The translations under genes and the position numbers were made by a program. This document shows positions 16,692-25,276 of a DNA stretch of 64,000 nt, one piece after another. The stretch comes from an uncultured Flavobacteriales bacterium (GTDB lineage Bacteria; Bacteroidota; Bacteroidia; Flavobacteriales_D; Parvicellaceae). The notes under the pieces are model-generated. The model saw nothing but the letters and a program-made list of their open reading frames with translations. It had not been told where the DNA came from and did no database searches. Location: the NCBI GenBank assembly GCA_913030835.1, contig CAJWDP010000004.1, positions 1 to 64,000 of the forward strand, in the 5' to 3' direction. How positions within the stretch are numbered: the first letter of the stretch is position 1; each line of letters starts with the position of its first letter.

Positions 16692-18277
16692 TTCTTAATC
16701 AAGGCTTTAATTTTTTCTTCTTCCTCTTTAGATGAAACAATACGATCCAAAGATTGATGAAAGTACACTTTAGCCTTCTCGTATTGCTTCAGCTTCTTAA
16801 AATACATTCCAAGAATCATGTATGCTTCGTAGTAGTTCGGATTGGAATTGACAAACGTGATCTCCTCATGTTCGTCGATAGCTGATTTAGAAAAACCATA
16901 AATAAAGTCATTGATCTTAAACTTTAAATTTCTGAACGTGATAAAATCGTGATATTCTTTGGTCTTTATGAAAGGATCGGCAGGTATTAAATATGATGCT
17001 TCATCAATGTCGTTTGTTGGGACTTCCTGCAGATTAAAAACTTTGTTGAGGTCGTAGCACAAATATTCGCCGATCTGCCACGGTTCTGTGGAAATCCACA
17101 TCTTCAATTTTCCGGGTTGAAAAATGATTGAATGGTGTGCGATCAGCTGATTGATTGCCCTTGGATTGCCGTTGCCTAATTCTTCGCCGTTTGTTCCATT
17201 GCGATCGCGAAGTATGTCTGCTGCTCTTAATGAAGAGACTTCCTCTGATTCGTTGAGTAGCTGCTTCATTTTATTGAATCTGTAAATTGAGTCGCTTTGC
17301 TCAATATTCTCTACGTTAAGATCAGAGGATGCGAAACGGTCACTCTGAAAATGATTGGCACAAACAACAACATCTTGCTGAGGAAGAAAGCTGTCCGATT
17401 GTTTAGGTGCTTTTTCGATGAGTACAGTAGCGTTGTCTTTAGCTGAATTCACCATGATCGTTTCTGAAACAAAAACATCTCTTTTATTCGCAAGAGCAAT
17501 TGCTTCTTCAATGTTACTTGCATACTGGAGCAGCTCTCTTCCCAGCAAGGAAATGGGTGTTTTTGACGATCTTGGAAGGGTAGATTTTGCTGCGTTCATG
17601 GTTACGGTTAGGCCCTCTACATTCATACCTGAAACTACCCCGGAAAATCCGGGCCACGACAAGCTGGCAAACTTATGTCCCTGCTCCGGTTCAAAAAATG
17701 AGATCACTTTAGTTTTTGCAAATTCATCACCAGAATAAAAATCAAAATTACGTCCGGAAATGATTTGTCCATCTTTAGTTTTTGAGCCTTTTACCGAGAA
17801 GGAAGTGCACCCCACCAGCTGATAATCGTTCAAAGCATGTCCGATATCGTGTGCCGCATGATAATTAAGAACTCTTAAATATGCGGGGGCGATTGAGTTG
17901 AATTCTCTTGAGTTTGCAAAGGAACCACCGTATATTTCAAGTAAGTATTCTATAGGAATGTGCTTGTCAAGTTTTCGATTAAACAAGCCGATCAAATGCT
18001 TTAAGAAGAATTGTTTCAACTTGTTCGGAACGGCTTTGGAAAAATCATTTACAAAAACGATCTCCTGTTGTTGAATAAGCTCTTTGGCAAGAATTCCGTA
18101 TTTCGCTCCAATCTCAAACGGTTTTCCGGATAGTCGGGCTTCCCACACGCCGAATCGGTTTTTGCGCAGCCAATTGTTTCCGATATAGAAAGAAGATTCC
18201 GAAATGGTCTTTCGCTCAAGCTCTAGAGCACTTTTATCGGCTACTTTTGGGGGAGTTCTATAACTCAGAAAGCTCAT
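16682..18277 (-). CDS. C45-family autoproteolytic acyltransferase/hydrolase with C-terminal TPR
   Basis: A 531-residue Ntn-hydrolase of the acyl-CoA:6-aminopenicillanate acyltransferase type. GCTSFSV places Cys157 as the expected autocleavage site and N-terminal nucleophile, followed by GRNFDFYSGD and a SGMNVEGLTVTMNA stretch typical of the fold. The last 60 residues (NYYEAYMILGMYF, KAKVYFHQSL) look like one to two TPR helices, an uncommon addition. Such a protein belongs to flexirubin loci and is a candidate for the ester-forming step between polyene acid and alcohol, which I infer only from context. Expression may follow nadD, 38 bases upstream on the same strand. Confidence 0.8.
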   Translation of the reverse strand: MSFLSYRTPPKVADKSALELERKTISESSFYIGNNWLRKNRFGVWEARLSGKPFEIGAKYGILAKELIQQQEIVFVNDFSKAVPNKLKQFFLKHLIGLFNRKLDKHIPIEYLLEIYGGSFANSREFNSIAPAYLRVLNYHAAHDIGHALNDYQLVGCTSFSVKGSKTKDGQIISGRNFDFYSGDEFAKTKVISFFEPEQGHKFASLSWPGFSGVVSGMNVEGLTVTMNAAKSTLPRSSKTPISLLGRELLQYASNIEEAIALANKRDVFVSETIMVNSAKDNATVLIEKAPKQSDSFLPQQDVVVCANHFQSDRFASSDLNVENIEQSDSIYRFNKMKQLLNESEEVSSLRAADILRDRNGTNGEELGNGNPRAINQLIAHHSIIFQPGKLKMWISTEPWQIGEYLCYDLNKVFNLQEVPTNDIDEASYLIPADPFIKTKEYHDFITFRNLKFKINDFIYGFSKSAIDEHEEITFVNSNPNYYEAYMILGMYFKKLKQYEKAKVYFHQSLDRIVSSKEEEEKIKALIKKCK

Positions 18278-18315
18278 GCTCGAAATTACTAAAATCTACC
18301 AAAGATGCTGGGCCG

Positions 18316-18918
18316 CTATTTGTAGAAAGACATTTCGTCACAGTATTTCCACACTGGTTCCGTCAGGAGGTAGCGTACATCCTTTTTTGCTTTCATTGCA
18401 TTTCTTATAAAACTAGCGGATACTTTCATCAAGGGAGCGTTGATGATTTCAAAGTGATGACTCTCTATGGATGGAATTGCATCATAATTTTCTTGGATTT
18501 CTTTGTCGGTTAAAACTCGCGGGTAAACGAGCAGCTTATGTTCCTTTAAAATGTCTTCATAGTTTTTCCACTTGTGAAATGACCGCAAATTGTCTGCTCC
18601 CATAATAAGATTAAACTTATAGTCCGGATGTTTTTCCTTTAGATAGGTTAGTGTGTCGATGGTATAGGACGGCTGCGGCATTTTAAATTCAATGTCAGAA
18701 GCTCGCAGTTTATTATTGTCTTCTATAGCAATGTTCACCATGTAAAGCCGATTCAAATCGGGCAGTAGAGATTCTTTCTTTTTGTGCGGATTATGAGGAG
18801 AAATGACCAGCCAGACTTCATCTATGGACTCTAGCTGTGCAACGTGATTGGCAATAATGAGATGGCCGACATGGATCGGATTAAAAGAACCAAAAAATAG
18901 GCCGATATTTTTAATCAT
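18316..18918 (-). CDS. nadD: Nicotinate-nucleotide adenylyltransferase
   Basis: Makes deamido-NAD from nicotinate mononucleotide and ATP. The protein of 200 residues has the nucleotidyltransferase motif FFGSFNPIHVGHL (8-20), the substrate-recognition segment SYTIDTL, and KVSASFIR near the end as the ISxTxxR-type motif. It follows yicC and gmk on the same strand, a common Bacteroidota arrangement, but an exact TAnnTTTG box in the gap suggests a promoter of its own. The pigment-locus C45 and ligase genes follow downstream. Confidence 0.93.
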   Translation of the reverse strand: MIKNIGLFFGSFNPIHVGHLIIANHVAQLESIDEVWLVISPHNPHKKKESLLPDLNRLYMVNIAIEDNNKLRASDIEFKMPQPSYTIDTLTYLKEKHPDYKFNLIMGADNLRSFHKWKNYEDILKEHKLLVYPRVLTDKEIQENYDAIPSIESHHFEIINAPLMKVSASFIRNAMKAKKDVRYLLTEPVWKYCDEMSFYK

Positions 18919-18958
18919 TCTGCTTCTATTAAGAATTCAAAAACGGATGCAATGCAAA

Positions 18959-18966
18959 CAAAGTTA
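18959..18966 (-). promoter_or_regulatory. -7 box upstream of nadD
   Basis: The minus strand reads TAACTTTG, an exact TAnnTTTG match, 40 bases before the nadD start in the 82-base gap after gmk. No clear -33 TTG is found. Confidence 0.35.
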
Positions 18967-19000
18967 AGGGAGTTATCCATTACTTCCTATCTAAATTCAC

Positions 19001-19600
19001 TCATGTAATAAGGAATTCACGTACAATGAGCTCAGCTTTTTGCAGTGTTTTTGTCAGGTCTTTATTTACTAGGGTGCAGTCGTATTGATTGGATTTTGTT
19101 AATTCAGAACCGGCTTTTCGAATCCTGTTTTGTATGCTTCCCTCGCTGTCTGTATTCCGCAATCGCAGTCTTTCTTCAAGAATATCTATGGAGGGTGGTT
19201 CAATGAAGATCGAAAGTGCATCGGATTTAAAATAGCGCTTCAGATTGATACCACCTTCAACGTCTACATCGAAGATGACGTGCCTACCGCTTGACCAGAT
19301 ACGGTCGATCTCTGTTCGCAAGGTTCCATAGAACTGGTTGGCATACACTTCCTGCCACTCTACAAATTCATGGTCCAATATTTTCGATTTAAACTCACTC
19401 AGACCTAAAAAATGGTAATCTTTTCCGTCGATTTCATCACCTCGCTTTTCTCGGGTAGTAGCAGAGATAGAGAATTCCAATCCCAAATCAAGCTGTAGAA
19501 GGTGGTGAACAATCGTAGTTTTCCCCGCACCTGAAGGGGCACTAAATATGAGGGCTTTTCCTCTACGATTCCCTAATTCACTATCGTTACTAGAGTGCAT
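19001..19600 (-). CDS. gmk: Guanylate kinase
   Basis: Phosphorylates GMP to GDP. The 199-residue protein has the P-loop FSAPSGAGKTT (19-29), the GMP-binding region SATTREKRGDE with DGKDYHFL, and FDVDVEGG. Length and motifs are those of a normal bacterial guanylate kinase. The start overlaps the yicC stop by 11 bases, so the two are co-translated. Confidence 0.96.
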   Translation of the reverse strand: MHSSNDSELGNRRGKALIFSAPSGAGKTTIVHHLLQLDLGLEFSISATTREKRGDEIDGKDYHFLGLSEFKSKILDHEFVEWQEVYANQFYGTLRTEIDRIWSSGRHVIFDVDVEGGINLKRYFKSDALSIFIEPPSIDILEERLRLRNTDSEGSIQNRIRKAGSELTKSNQYDCTLVNKDLTKTLQKAELIVREFLIT

Positions 19601-20465
19601 TCAGTACCTGTTCTTTAATTTTTTCTAGTTCGTCCTTCATTTGAACAACCAGTTTTTGTATGGTTGCGTGGTTTGCTTTTGACCCCATTGTGTTGATCTC
19701 TCGTCCCAATTCCTGGCAAATGAAACCCAGCTTCTTTCCTTGGGGCGTATCTGAATCAAGAGTCTCTCTGAAGTATTTAATGTGATTGAAAAGTCTTGAT
19801 CTTTCTTCTGTAATGTCCAGTTTTTCCAGGTAATAGATCATCTCCTGCTCCAACCTGTTATTGTCAACACTCTCCCTTTCTTCATACTCTGAGAAAAGGG
19901 ATTCGATTTTATCTCTGACGCTTTCCGTTCTCTCTTTCTCGTAGGGAATGATCTCGTTGGCGTATTGCTCTATGTTATTAATTCGTACGTTAAATTCATT
20001 TAGAATAGCTTCGCCCTCTTGTTTTCTGAATGAAATAAAATTTTTGATTGCTTGTTCAATCAGCTTCATTACAAGCTCCCACTCTTCTTCATCTACTTCA
20101 AGACGCTCTTGTTTCATTGTATCCGGAAGACGAAGGATGTCGATCAGAGAAGGTGCGGGATTTAGCCCAAGGTCATTTGACAGTGACTCAATTTGTTCAT
20201 AATACTTCTTTACAACGGTATGATTAATTACTGCACTCAAGTGATCAGCTCCGTTAGAATCAAATTGAATGGAAAGGTCTATTTTTCCACGATACAATTC
20301 TTTGGACAGCTTATTCCTGAGTGGAATTTCTTTTTCCTTGTAGATGGCGGGCATCCGCACAGACAGGTCGAATTGTTTGCTGTTGACCGATCTGATTTCA
20401 ACGTTGAATTTATTGTTGCCAATTGTACCTTCAGCTTTGCCGAAGCCTGTCATGGAAAGTATCAT
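19590..20465 (-). CDS. yicC: YicC-family endoribonuclease
   Basis: A 291-residue protein with the family's signature N-terminus MILSMTGFGKAE, followed by VEIRSVNSKQFD, and the conserved C-terminal QELGREINTMGSKA segment. YicC proteins are divalent-cation-dependent ribonucleases reported to act on small RNAs in enteric bacteria. The long acidic helical middle is typical. It heads the yicC-gmk pair. The 76-base gap upstream must hold the promoter, but I find no exact -7 box. Confidence 0.93.
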   Translation of the reverse strand: MILSMTGFGKAEGTIGNNKFNVEIRSVNSKQFDLSVRMPAIYKEKEIPLRNKLSKELYRGKIDLSIQFDSNGADHLSAVINHTVVKKYYEQIESLSNDLGLNPAPSLIDILRLPDTMKQERLEVDEEEWELVMKLIEQAIKNFISFRKQEGEAILNEFNVRINNIEQYANEIIPYEKERTESVRDKIESLFSEYEERESVDNNRLEQEMIYYLEKLDITEERSRLFNHIKYFRETLDSDTPQGKKLGFICQELGREINTMGSKANHATIQKLVVQMKDELEKIKEQVLNAL

Positions 20466-20541
20466 AATTTCTTTCTGTTAACAGGCACAAGGTACAAAAT
20501 GCCCCCTAGATAAAAGAAAACGGGTTCACTATATTATTTGA

Positions 20542-21468
20542 TTAGCCCGCCTTTTTTGTAGCTATACGCCCTGGTTTGCCAACCAAATAGACCCCAGTAA
20601 AAATCAAAAGTGTGTATAAAACTTTTTGGTAGGTCAATCCTCCGATTTTTTCGTCATAACTAATCATTAATGCAAATAATGTTGCCATAACCGGCTGTAA
20701 GTAGATATATGCACTTACTACGGAGGCATTTAGTTTGCTAACTCCATAAATATTAAGTAGATAGGCAAAGAAGGTTGTTCCGATAATTACAAAAAGTATG
20801 CTTCCCACGATGTAAGACGGCATGTCCCAATTGATCTCCTGAACTTGTCCAAATCCGATTGGAATGACAAAACATGCTCCGAATAAAAAAACCCAGGAAA
20901 TAATTACCACGGGGTTGTATCTTTTCATTAATGGTTTGACCAGAACTAAATAAACGGCATACGAAGCACTGTTCCCAAGAATCAGTAGATCACCGACCAA
21001 TGAAGACCCTTCAGCAGAACGATCACCCGAAAGGATGATCATAGCTGCTCCGAACCCGCCGATCAGAATTCCAATTATTTTGGAAACAGTAACTTTTTCA
21101 CCGATCAACAGAGCCGCCAGAATTAGAACTATAAGCGGATTCGATGTCATCATAATGGAAGAGTTGATTTCTGAGGTTCTGAAAAGTCCTTCGAAAAACA
21201 ACATCTGATTCAAACAAACGCCAAAAAAGCCGCACAATGCAAGACGAACATAGTCGGTTTTTGCAATTTTGATAGACTTTAATTTCGAATTGTTTTTGAA
21301 AAATAACCGGACAAGCCAAAACATAGCTAATGCCCCAACTACGCGCAAGAAAATAAAGCCTCTCGGCTGGATGTAATCGGGCATAGGACCTTTTGCGAGC
21401 ACATAGTTCAGACCATAAATTAAATTGGCCCCGAATACGGCGAGATGTGCATAGAACTGCCTAGCCAT
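20542..21468 (-). CDS. EamA/DMT-superfamily transporter
   Basis: A 308-residue inner-membrane protein with about ten hydrophobic segments in two EamA repeats. The first begins at FGANLIYGLNYVLAK, the second at LGNSASYAVYLVLVKP. The C-terminus ends in a short charged tail. Members export metabolites or amino acids; the substrate is not evident. Its start overlaps the ArsC-like gene by eight bases, so both are expressed together. Confidence 0.88.
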   Translation of the reverse strand: MARQFYAHLAVFGANLIYGLNYVLAKGPMPDYIQPRGFIFLRVVGALAMFWLVRLFFKNNSKLKSIKIAKTDYVRLALCGFFGVCLNQMLFFEGLFRTSEINSSIMMTSNPLIVLILAALLIGEKVTVSKIIGILIGGFGAAMIILSGDRSAEGSSLVGDLLILGNSASYAVYLVLVKPLMKRYNPVVIISWVFLFGACFVIPIGFGQVQEINWDMPSYIVGSILFVIIGTTFFAYLLNIYGVSKLNASVVSAYIYLQPVMATLFALMISYDEKIGGLTYQKVLYTLLIFTGVYLVGKPGRIATKKAG

Positions 21469-21814
21469 GAAGGAAAGACTTTGCGGCGGTTACGGTTTTC
21501 TTTGAATTTCCAATAAAAATCTCATCATCTGCTACAAGCACGGGTCTTTTTAGAAAGGTATATTCTTTCAGTAGATAAGATTTGATTTGTGATTCGTCAA
21601 GTTGTTTCTCTTTAAGGTTCCACTCCCGATACTTAATTGCTCTCTTGCTGAAGAGACATTCATACGACCCCGCAAGCTCTCTTAAATAATCCAGCTGTTC
21701 TTCCGAAATAGGTTCTGATTTGATATCCTGTGTTTCAAATTCTGAGGATAAATTGAGCTCCTTAATGATTCTTAAACAAGTAGTGCATGTGCTCAAATAG
21801 AAGATCTTTTTCAT
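21461..21814 (-). CDS. ArsC/Spx-family thioredoxin-fold protein
   Basis: A 117-residue protein starting with a strand and CTTC (Cys9, Cys12), then helices and a strand with FLKRPVLV, the family's usual RP-containing segment. Family members are glutaredoxin-type arsenate reductases or Spx-like regulators. The canonical arsenate reductase arrangement cannot be confirmed, and in Bacteroidota this protein often stands without other arsenic genes. The only partner here is the overlapping EamA transporter. Confidence 0.8.
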   Translation of the reverse strand: MKKIFYLSTCTTCLRIIKELNLSSEFETQDIKSEPISEEQLDYLRELAGSYECLFSKRAIKYREWNLKEKQLDESQIKSYLLKEYTFLKRPVLVADDEIFIGNSKKTVTAAKSFLHG

Positions 21815-21876
21815 GGCTTAAATGTACAAATGGAATGACAAAACCATGTATGATTTGCGTCATATTGCTGTTCGAC

Positions 21877-23172
21877 TTAATAAGAAATCTCTTGTTGTCG
21901 GAGTGTGTGGCTCTGTAAGACCTTTCCAAACTTGTTTTTATAAGTGACCGTTATTGCTCTGTTGTTTTCAATTCCGGAAACCGAAACAACAGCATAATTG
22001 TGTTGCAACAACAATTCTTTGATTCTTAGGTCATTTTCTCCTTCTTTGAACAATTTTCTTAGTGGATAGCGCCAGCTTGTTAAAGCGGAACAAGTAAAAT
22101 CATAGAATGGGTAGATTCCGGTTTCTTGTTTTCGTAATATCTCACTGTGGTGGCGGTCACCTGAGAAAAAAAGTACGCCACTAATTTGGTTGGTTCTTAT
22201 GTGATTGAATAGCTCATCTTTTTCTTTTTTGTACTGCATGAAGCTTTCATGGCCTTCGAATTCATTGAGCATCTGATTGCCGCACACAATAATTTTGAAC
22301 GAGGCTGTGGATGATGTTAGTCCTGCTTTAAGCCAAGCCATCTGATGTTTGCCCAGCAACTCTTTTTCTGATTTGTTATCGTTTCGATTGTAACGGTCAT
22401 CGAGCATAAACAATTCAATATCTGCATATTTCATGCTGAAATAGATTCCATTTTTATGGGGCGCATTGGGGTTTTGCCAGAAAGCGTCAAAGATCTTTTT
22501 AGAATTTTCTTTTTGCGGGAAAGTGCCATCACAATTATTTGGTCCGTAATCGTGGTCGTCCCAGATCGCATAATGGAATTTTGTCTTCAGAAACCGGTTT
22601 AGCTTTTTGTGTTGTCGGACTTTCGCATATCGTTTGATGGACTTGTTCAATGATTTGTAATCTTTACCCATTAGGTACACATTGTCTCCCATCCAAAGCA
22701 TAAAATCACCGTTGTTTTCTGCCGCAAGCGTATTGAAAATTCTAGTGCTGTTCCATAGCTTGTACAATTTGTCTTTACCAGTACCTATGAACGCACAAGA
22801 GCCGATTAGAAAGGAAAAGTCATCTACATCATAGTTCCTTATGGTTTGAATTTCTTGATCAGACAGGACCTTTCCATCTGCTATAATTTGCAGATTGTAT
22901 GTGCCCAATTCTTTCAAATTGCCAAGTTCAAATTTGAACGGACACGAATTTTTGTGACAATAATCGTAATCTGCCGAAATAGAGCCGGTATGAATATCTG
23001 CTGAGTCCATAAGATTGTATGCCTTGTACTGCACAGTGTCCAACCCTTTACCAAGAAACCAAACCTTGGTTGAGTGCGAAGTGGTGTGGCCCTGAAAAGG
23101 CCCAGACACGACTGACTGGGCAACCGAAAGGATGCTTATCAACGACAGGATCAATAGTAAAGGAATTCGCAT
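21877..23172 (-). CDS. Secreted PhoD-like alkaline phosphatase
   Basis: A 431-residue periplasmic or exported metallophosphatase. The signal peptide ends LSVA with Gln at +1. Metal-binding motifs appear in order: IGSCAF, LWMGDNVY, WDDHDYGPNN (about 200) and FSGDRHHSE (about 335). It hydrolyses phosphomono- or diesters in family members. No Por or gliding-type C-terminal domain is present, so it probably stays in the periplasm. It is transcribed divergently from the metB gene. Confidence 0.88.
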   Translation of the reverse strand: MRIPLLLILSLISILSVAQSVVSGPFQGHTTSHSTKVWFLGKGLDTVQYKAYNLMDSADIHTGSISADYDYCHKNSCPFKFELGNLKELGTYNLQIIADGKVLSDQEIQTIRNYDVDDFSFLIGSCAFIGTGKDKLYKLWNSTRIFNTLAAENNGDFMLWMGDNVYLMGKDYKSLNKSIKRYAKVRQHKKLNRFLKTKFHYAIWDDHDYGPNNCDGTFPQKENSKKIFDAFWQNPNAPHKNGIYFSMKYADIELFMLDDRYNRNDNKSEKELLGKHQMAWLKAGLTSSTASFKIIVCGNQMLNEFEGHESFMQYKKEKDELFNHIRTNQISGVLFFSGDRHHSEILRKQETGIYPFYDFTCSALTSWRYPLRKLFKEGENDLRIKELLLQHNYAVVSVSGIENNRAITVTYKNKFGKVLQSHTLRQQEISY

Positions 23173-23186
23173 ATGATTTCTTTCGC

Positions 23187-23194
23187 CAAAAATA
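23187..23194 (-). promoter_or_regulatory. -7 box upstream of the PhoD-like gene
   Basis: The minus strand reads TATTTTTG, an exact TAnnTTTG match, 14 bases before the start codon. The -33 element is not evident. An implied very short leader makes this only moderately convincing. Confidence 0.3.
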
Positions 23195-23219
23195 CAGATT
23201 TAATTCGCTTTAGAATAAG

Positions 23220-23249
23220 TTGAACGACAGCAAGAAAAATGTAATTTCG
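23220..23249 (+). promoter_or_regulatory. Possible metB promoter
   Basis: TTG at 23220-23222 is followed after 19 bases by TAATTTCG (23242-23249), one mismatch from TAnnTTTG. The box ends seven bases before the ATG, so the transcript would be nearly leaderless. Confidence 0.25.
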
Positions 23250-23256
23250 TAGCGCT

Positions 23257-24414
23257 ATGAAAGAATTATCGGAATTAAAATTTGGAACTAAGGCGATTCA
23301 TGCCGGAGTAGAGCCGGACCCGAGTACAGGGGCAATTATGACGCCGATTTATCAAACATCAACGTACGTTCAAGAGGGTGTTGGAAATCACAAAGGGTAC
23401 GAATATTCTCGAACTGGAAACCCAACAAGAAATGCATTGGAAAATGCCATAGCTCAACTCGAAAATGGGAAGTATGGTGCTTGCTTTGGGTCGGGAATGG
23501 CCGCTATTGATTGCCTCATTAAAATGTTAAAACCCGGGGATGAGGTGATATCGACGAACGATCTATATGGAGGATCATATAGAATCTTTACTACCGTATT
23601 TGAACAGTATGGTATTAAATTTCATTTTGTTCCTATGGGGAATCTCGAAAACGTCAGAGAAAAAATTAATTCGAATACACGTTTGATTTGGGCGGAAACA
23701 CCCACTAATCCGATGATGAATATAATTGACATCAAAGGATTGTCAAAACTAGCGAAAGAAGCAGGAGCGTTACTAGGAGTGGATAATACTTTTGCTACAC
23801 CCTATTTGCAAACTCCATTAGACCTTGGGGCAGACATTGTCATGCACTCGGTGACTAAGTACTTAGGAGGGCATTCTGATGTAGTAATGGGCGCGTTGGT
23901 AACCAAAAATGAACAGATTGCTGAGGAAATGTATCGAATTCAAAATTCGTCAGGAGCAGTTTGCGGTCCAATGGATTCCTTTTTGGTCCTAAGAGGGTTG
24001 AAGACATTGCATCTTAGGATTCAACGGCATTGTGAGAATGGTAAGAAGATTGCGAATTTTCTAAATGAGCACCCAAAAGTTGATAAAGTGTATTGGCCTG
24101 GTTTCGCTTTTCACGAAAATCACGAAGTAGCCAAGGAGCAAATGAGAGATTTTGGAGGTATGATCTCTTTTACACTAATTGGGAACAGCATGGATGATGC
24201 ATATGCTGTGGTTAAAAATGTTAAATTGTTCTCTCTTGCAGAATCATTGGGGGGTGTGGAATCGTTGATCGGTCATCCGGCCACTATGACCCACGCATCA
24301 ATTCCCAAAGAAGAACGTGAGAAAAGTGGTGTGGTTGATTCGTTGATACGGTTAAGTGTTGGGGTTGAAGACGCTGATGACCTGGTTGAGGATTTGAAAC
24401 AAGCTTTACGTTAA
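23257..24414 (+). CDS. metB: Cystathionine gamma-synthase (Cys/Met metabolism PLP enzyme)
   Basis: A 385-residue PLP enzyme of the Cys/Met class. YEYSRTGNPTRNALE near the N-terminus binds phosphate from the neighbouring subunit. The PLP lysine is Lys201 in HSVTKYLGGHSD. SLGGVESLIGHPATMTH is the substrate carboxylate region. Family members form cystathionine from an activated homoserine and cysteine or cleave cystathionine; gamma-synthase is the more usual call for this Bacteroidota type, but lyase activity is possible. The potassium-channel regulator gene follows after 16 bases. Confidence 0.88.
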   Translation: MKELSELKFGTKAIHAGVEPDPSTGAIMTPIYQTSTYVQEGVGNHKGYEYSRTGNPTRNALENAIAQLENGKYGACFGSGMAAIDCLIKMLKPGDEVISTNDLYGGSYRIFTTVFEQYGIKFHFVPMGNLENVREKINSNTRLIWAETPTNPMMNIIDIKGLSKLAKEAGALLGVDNTFATPYLQTPLDLGADIVMHSVTKYLGGHSDVVMGALVTKNEQIAEEMYRIQNSSGAVCGPMDSFLVLRGLKTLHLRIQRHCENGKKIANFLNEHPKVDKVYWPGFAFHENHEVAKEQMRDFGGMISFTLIGNSMDDAYAVVKNVKLFSLAESLGGVESLIGHPATMTHASIPKEEREKSGVVDSLIRLSVGVEDADDLVEDLKQALR

Positions 24415-24430
24415 ATTATACTTGTAGAAA

Positions 24431-25126
24431 ATGGAAGGCAATAAGTTTGTAGTAATTGGTGTTGGCAGATACGGGAGGCAAATTGCACTTAAGCTGGCAA
24501 AAAAAGGGGCTGAGGTGTATTGCTTTGATTTTTCAGAAGACAAGATTGAGGGTCTCAAAGACGAAGTTGCCATGGCCGTTACTATGGATTGCACGAAGAA
24601 AAAAAACCTTCTTTCACAAAGCATTGAAGATGTGGATGCTGCGGTTATTGCCATTGGTGAGAATTTTGAAGCGACGATTTTAACCTGTGTACACCTGATG
24701 GATATTGGGATTAAGCGAATAATCGCAAGAGCTAGCGGGGATCAGCAGCGAACCATTCTGGAAAAAATCGGAGTTACCGAAATTATTACTCCTGAGGATG
24801 CTGTAGCTGAAGACGTTGTTGAAACATTAATGAACCCTAGTATAATTTCATTCCTTCAGCTTCCGGATAACTATGAGATTGCTGAAATAAAAACACCAAA
24901 AGGTATTGCAAACAGAACCGTTGAGGATATTGGTCTGAGGGATAAGTATCGCTTAACTCTAGTCACCTTGAAGAGGGAGTTTGAGGAGGAAATCAACGGG
25001 GAAATTGTAAAGGAACATCATACAATCGGAGTACCCGGGTCAGACACAAAAGTGTATGAAACGGATACGCTGGTGGTTTTCGGCACGATTAAGGATATCG
25101 AAAGGTTACTGGAAATCAATTCGTAA
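24431..25126 (+). CDS. TrkA/KtrA-type RCK-domain potassium uptake regulator
   Basis: A 231-residue cytosolic protein with an N-terminal Rossmann RCK domain (VIGVGRYGRQIA at 8-19, acidic CFDFSED end of strand 2) and a smaller RCK_C domain after residue 140. These bind NAD(H) or adenine nucleotides and gate a membrane K+ transporter. No KtrB/TrkH membrane subunit is nearby, so the partner must be encoded elsewhere. The link with metB is probably only co-transcription. Confidence 0.88.
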   Translation: MEGNKFVVIGVGRYGRQIALKLAKKGAEVYCFDFSEDKIEGLKDEVAMAVTMDCTKKKNLLSQSIEDVDAAVIAIGENFEATILTCVHLMDIGIKRIIARASGDQQRTILEKIGVTEIITPEDAVAEDVVETLMNPSIISFLQLPDNYEIAEIKTPKGIANRTVEDIGLRDKYRLTLVTLKREFEEEINGEIVKEHHTIGVPGSDTKVYETDTLVVFGTIKDIERLLEINS

Positions 25127-25159
25127 AGTAACCGAGAACTACCGCTTGCAATAGAATTC

Positions 25160-25167
25160 TACCTTTG
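25160..25167 (+). promoter_or_regulatory. -7 box upstream of the M43 protease gene
   Basis: TACCTTTG is an exact TAnnTTTG match, 109 bases before the ATG in a 150-base gap. The nearest TTG is only 11 bases upstream, too close for a normal -33 element. Confidence 0.25.
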
Positions 25168-25276
25168 GTCAGAAATGAGACTGCTTACGGGAATCCGTTT
25201 GTTATTTTTACATGGCCTCTTACCTCAAGTTACTGAAAATTAGCTTAAGCATTGATTTTTACTTATTAATCGCATT

